Shown here piece after piece: positions 31,690-32,570 of a DNA stretch of 32,570 bases. A model generated the notes under the pieces. That model had not been told where the DNA came from. It worked only from the letters and a program-made list of their open reading frames with translations, and did no database searches. A program made the translations under genes and the position numbers. The first letter of the stretch is position 1. The number at the start of each line of letters is the position of its first letter. Source of the DNA: an uncultured Verrucomicrobia subdivision 3 bacterium. GTDB taxonomy: Bacteria > Verrucomicrobiota > Verrucomicrobiia > Limisphaerales > UBA11358. Location of the stretch: NCBI GenBank assembly GCA_903842235.1, contig CAIMLG010000317.1:1-32570 (forward strand). Direction: 5' to 3'.

Positions 31690-32570
31690 TCAGGCGCGGA
31701 CTTCAACAATTGTGCCTTTGAAAACCTCTAACGCCTTTTTGATCAGTGGGTCATTTTTGAAGTCGTCTTTATTAAATGCCACCGGCGCGGTTTTCTTTTC
31801 CGTTGTGGGGGCAGGGGTGGCTTCTTTTATCGGAGCGGCCGCAGGCGGTGCCGGTTTTGTCGTCTTTGGCGCGGGCGTCAGGGGCAAGGCGGTCGCTTTG
31901 CGTTCCCAACTGGCAGGCGCTTCAGCCTTGATGAATTTAATCATCGCATTCGCATGGCCCAGCTCGGCGAGCTTGGTGGTCAACAGCGTGTGGTTGCGGG
32001 CGTTGTCCACCAGGCTGAGGTGGTCGGCAAATTCCGGGTCAAAGCCGATGGTTAAAACATTTTTCTCGAACGCCACCGGATGGGCGTCAATGAGGTAGCC
32101 GCGCGTGAACGGGCTAACCCGGCCCACGGCATCAATGAGCTGGTGCCACAGTCCGGCCAGATCACTGGCGACAGCAGCGATGGGAGCTGTTGGGGTAATT
32201 GGAGTCGGGACGGGGGCGGAATGGGCTTGCGCTTTGGGGGCGGCTGGGGGAGTGGGCGGCGCGGCGGCGGCAACTGGGGCCGGGGTCGGCGCGGTTCGAG
32301 CTGGCGCGGCAGCCACGGCCAGCAGTCCGCTTGCACCACTCGGCTGGCTGCGCAACTGGTTCAACTGCTTCAGCACGGCGTCCAGTGGCAGGGCGTTGCG
32401 AGCTTCAATGGCGCGGAGCAGGGAAACTTCGAGCAGAATTTTTTTAGACGCGGCATCGCGCAGACGAAGTTCGGCGTCGGCAAACACTTCCAGAAATCGC
32501 GTGAGCGTGTCGGGGTTTGACAGCGCCGCCTGTTCCTTGAGCGCCGCCACTTCGGCTTCGGAGACTTCGA
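31690..32570 (-). CDS. dnaX: DNA polymerase III tau/gamma subunit, C-terminal part
   Basis: The gene runs off the right edge; its 5' end, including the AAA+ clamp-loader domains, is outside the window. Visible are the end of the helical oligomerisation domain ('LTRFLEVFADAELRLRDAAS', 'LEVSLLRAIEA'), a Pro/Ala-rich linker of about 60 residues, and a C-terminal domain (from about 'DLAGLWHQLIDAVGRVSPF') as in tau. The frame is open to 32570 as EVSEAEVAALKEQ, so the first in-frame start seen inside is not the true start. An A7 run (32439-32445 on the complement) in this frame could allow slippage. Identity is supported by ybaB and recR next to it. Confidence 0.88.
   Translation of the reverse strand, partial: EVSEAEVAALKEQAALSNPDTLTRFLEVFADAELRLRDAASKKILLEVSLLRAIEARNALPLDAVLKQLNQLRSQPSGASGLLAVAAAPARTAPTPAPVAAAAPPTPPAAPKAQAHSAPVPTPITPTAPIAAVASDLAGLWHQLIDAVGRVSPFTRGYLIDAHPVAFEKNVLTIGFDPEFADHLSLVDNARNHTLLTTKLAELGHANAMIKFIKAEAPASWERKATALPLTPAPKTTKPAPPAAAPIKEATPAPTTEKKTAPVAFNKDDFKNDPLIKKALEVFKGTIVEVRA

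Overview
The window is a GC-rich bacterial chromosome segment. It carries two long respiratory gene blocks, preceded by an isolated phage-type terminase pair and followed by a DNA repair and replication cluster. Two things suggest a Verrucomicrobiota-like organism, perhaps the Pedosphaera/Limisphaerales side: the combination of a nuo operon without nuoEFG, an alternative complex III (ACIII) operon and recR-ybaB-dnaX, and the abundance of short palindromic and heptameric dispersed repeats. This placement is an inference from gene content and style; no rRNA gene is present.

Layout. 1-627: non-coding, with a twin-hairpin tandem repeat, heptads, a CTCTGTG repeat and two TGTATC/GATACA dyads. 628-2738: terminase small-subunit-like and large-subunit genes. 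2739-3013: a 10-bp tandem repeat and a possible nuo promoter. 3014-15468: nuoA-B-C-D-I-H-J-K-L-M-M2-N, mostly start/stop coupled. 15595-16350: a FAH-family hydrolase. 16528-24468: actA-B-C-D-E-F (ACIII). 24465-27773: a small membrane protein and three genes resembling cbb3 oxidase subunits CcoN, CcoO and CcoP. 27847-30077: a GGQ release-factor-like rescue protein, an 88-aa unknown and a photolyase. 30061-32570, minus strand: partial dnaX, ybaB, recR and a HAD hydrolase (listed in transcription order).

How it works together. The nuo block encodes the membrane arm and quinone-side connecting subunits of complex I, with two NuoM paralogues and an apparently lengthened NuoL lateral-helix region. 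That combination fits a '2M' complex I with an extra antiporter-like module. The second NuoM lacks the TM7 lysine. ACIII would oxidise quinol and pass electrons to cytochrome c. The genes directly downstream look like a cbb3 oxidase, but the subunit I homologue has only four histidines. None of the four aligns with the six heme/CuB ligands, so it cannot be a normal oxygen reductase. This ACIII plus 'pseudo-cbb3' module is the most unusual system in the window.

A second theme is palindromic repeats. One sits as an almost perfect inverted pair between actA and actB. Others are inserted in frame inside nuoL and the nuoJ tail, so repeat DNA has become protein sequence in complex I.
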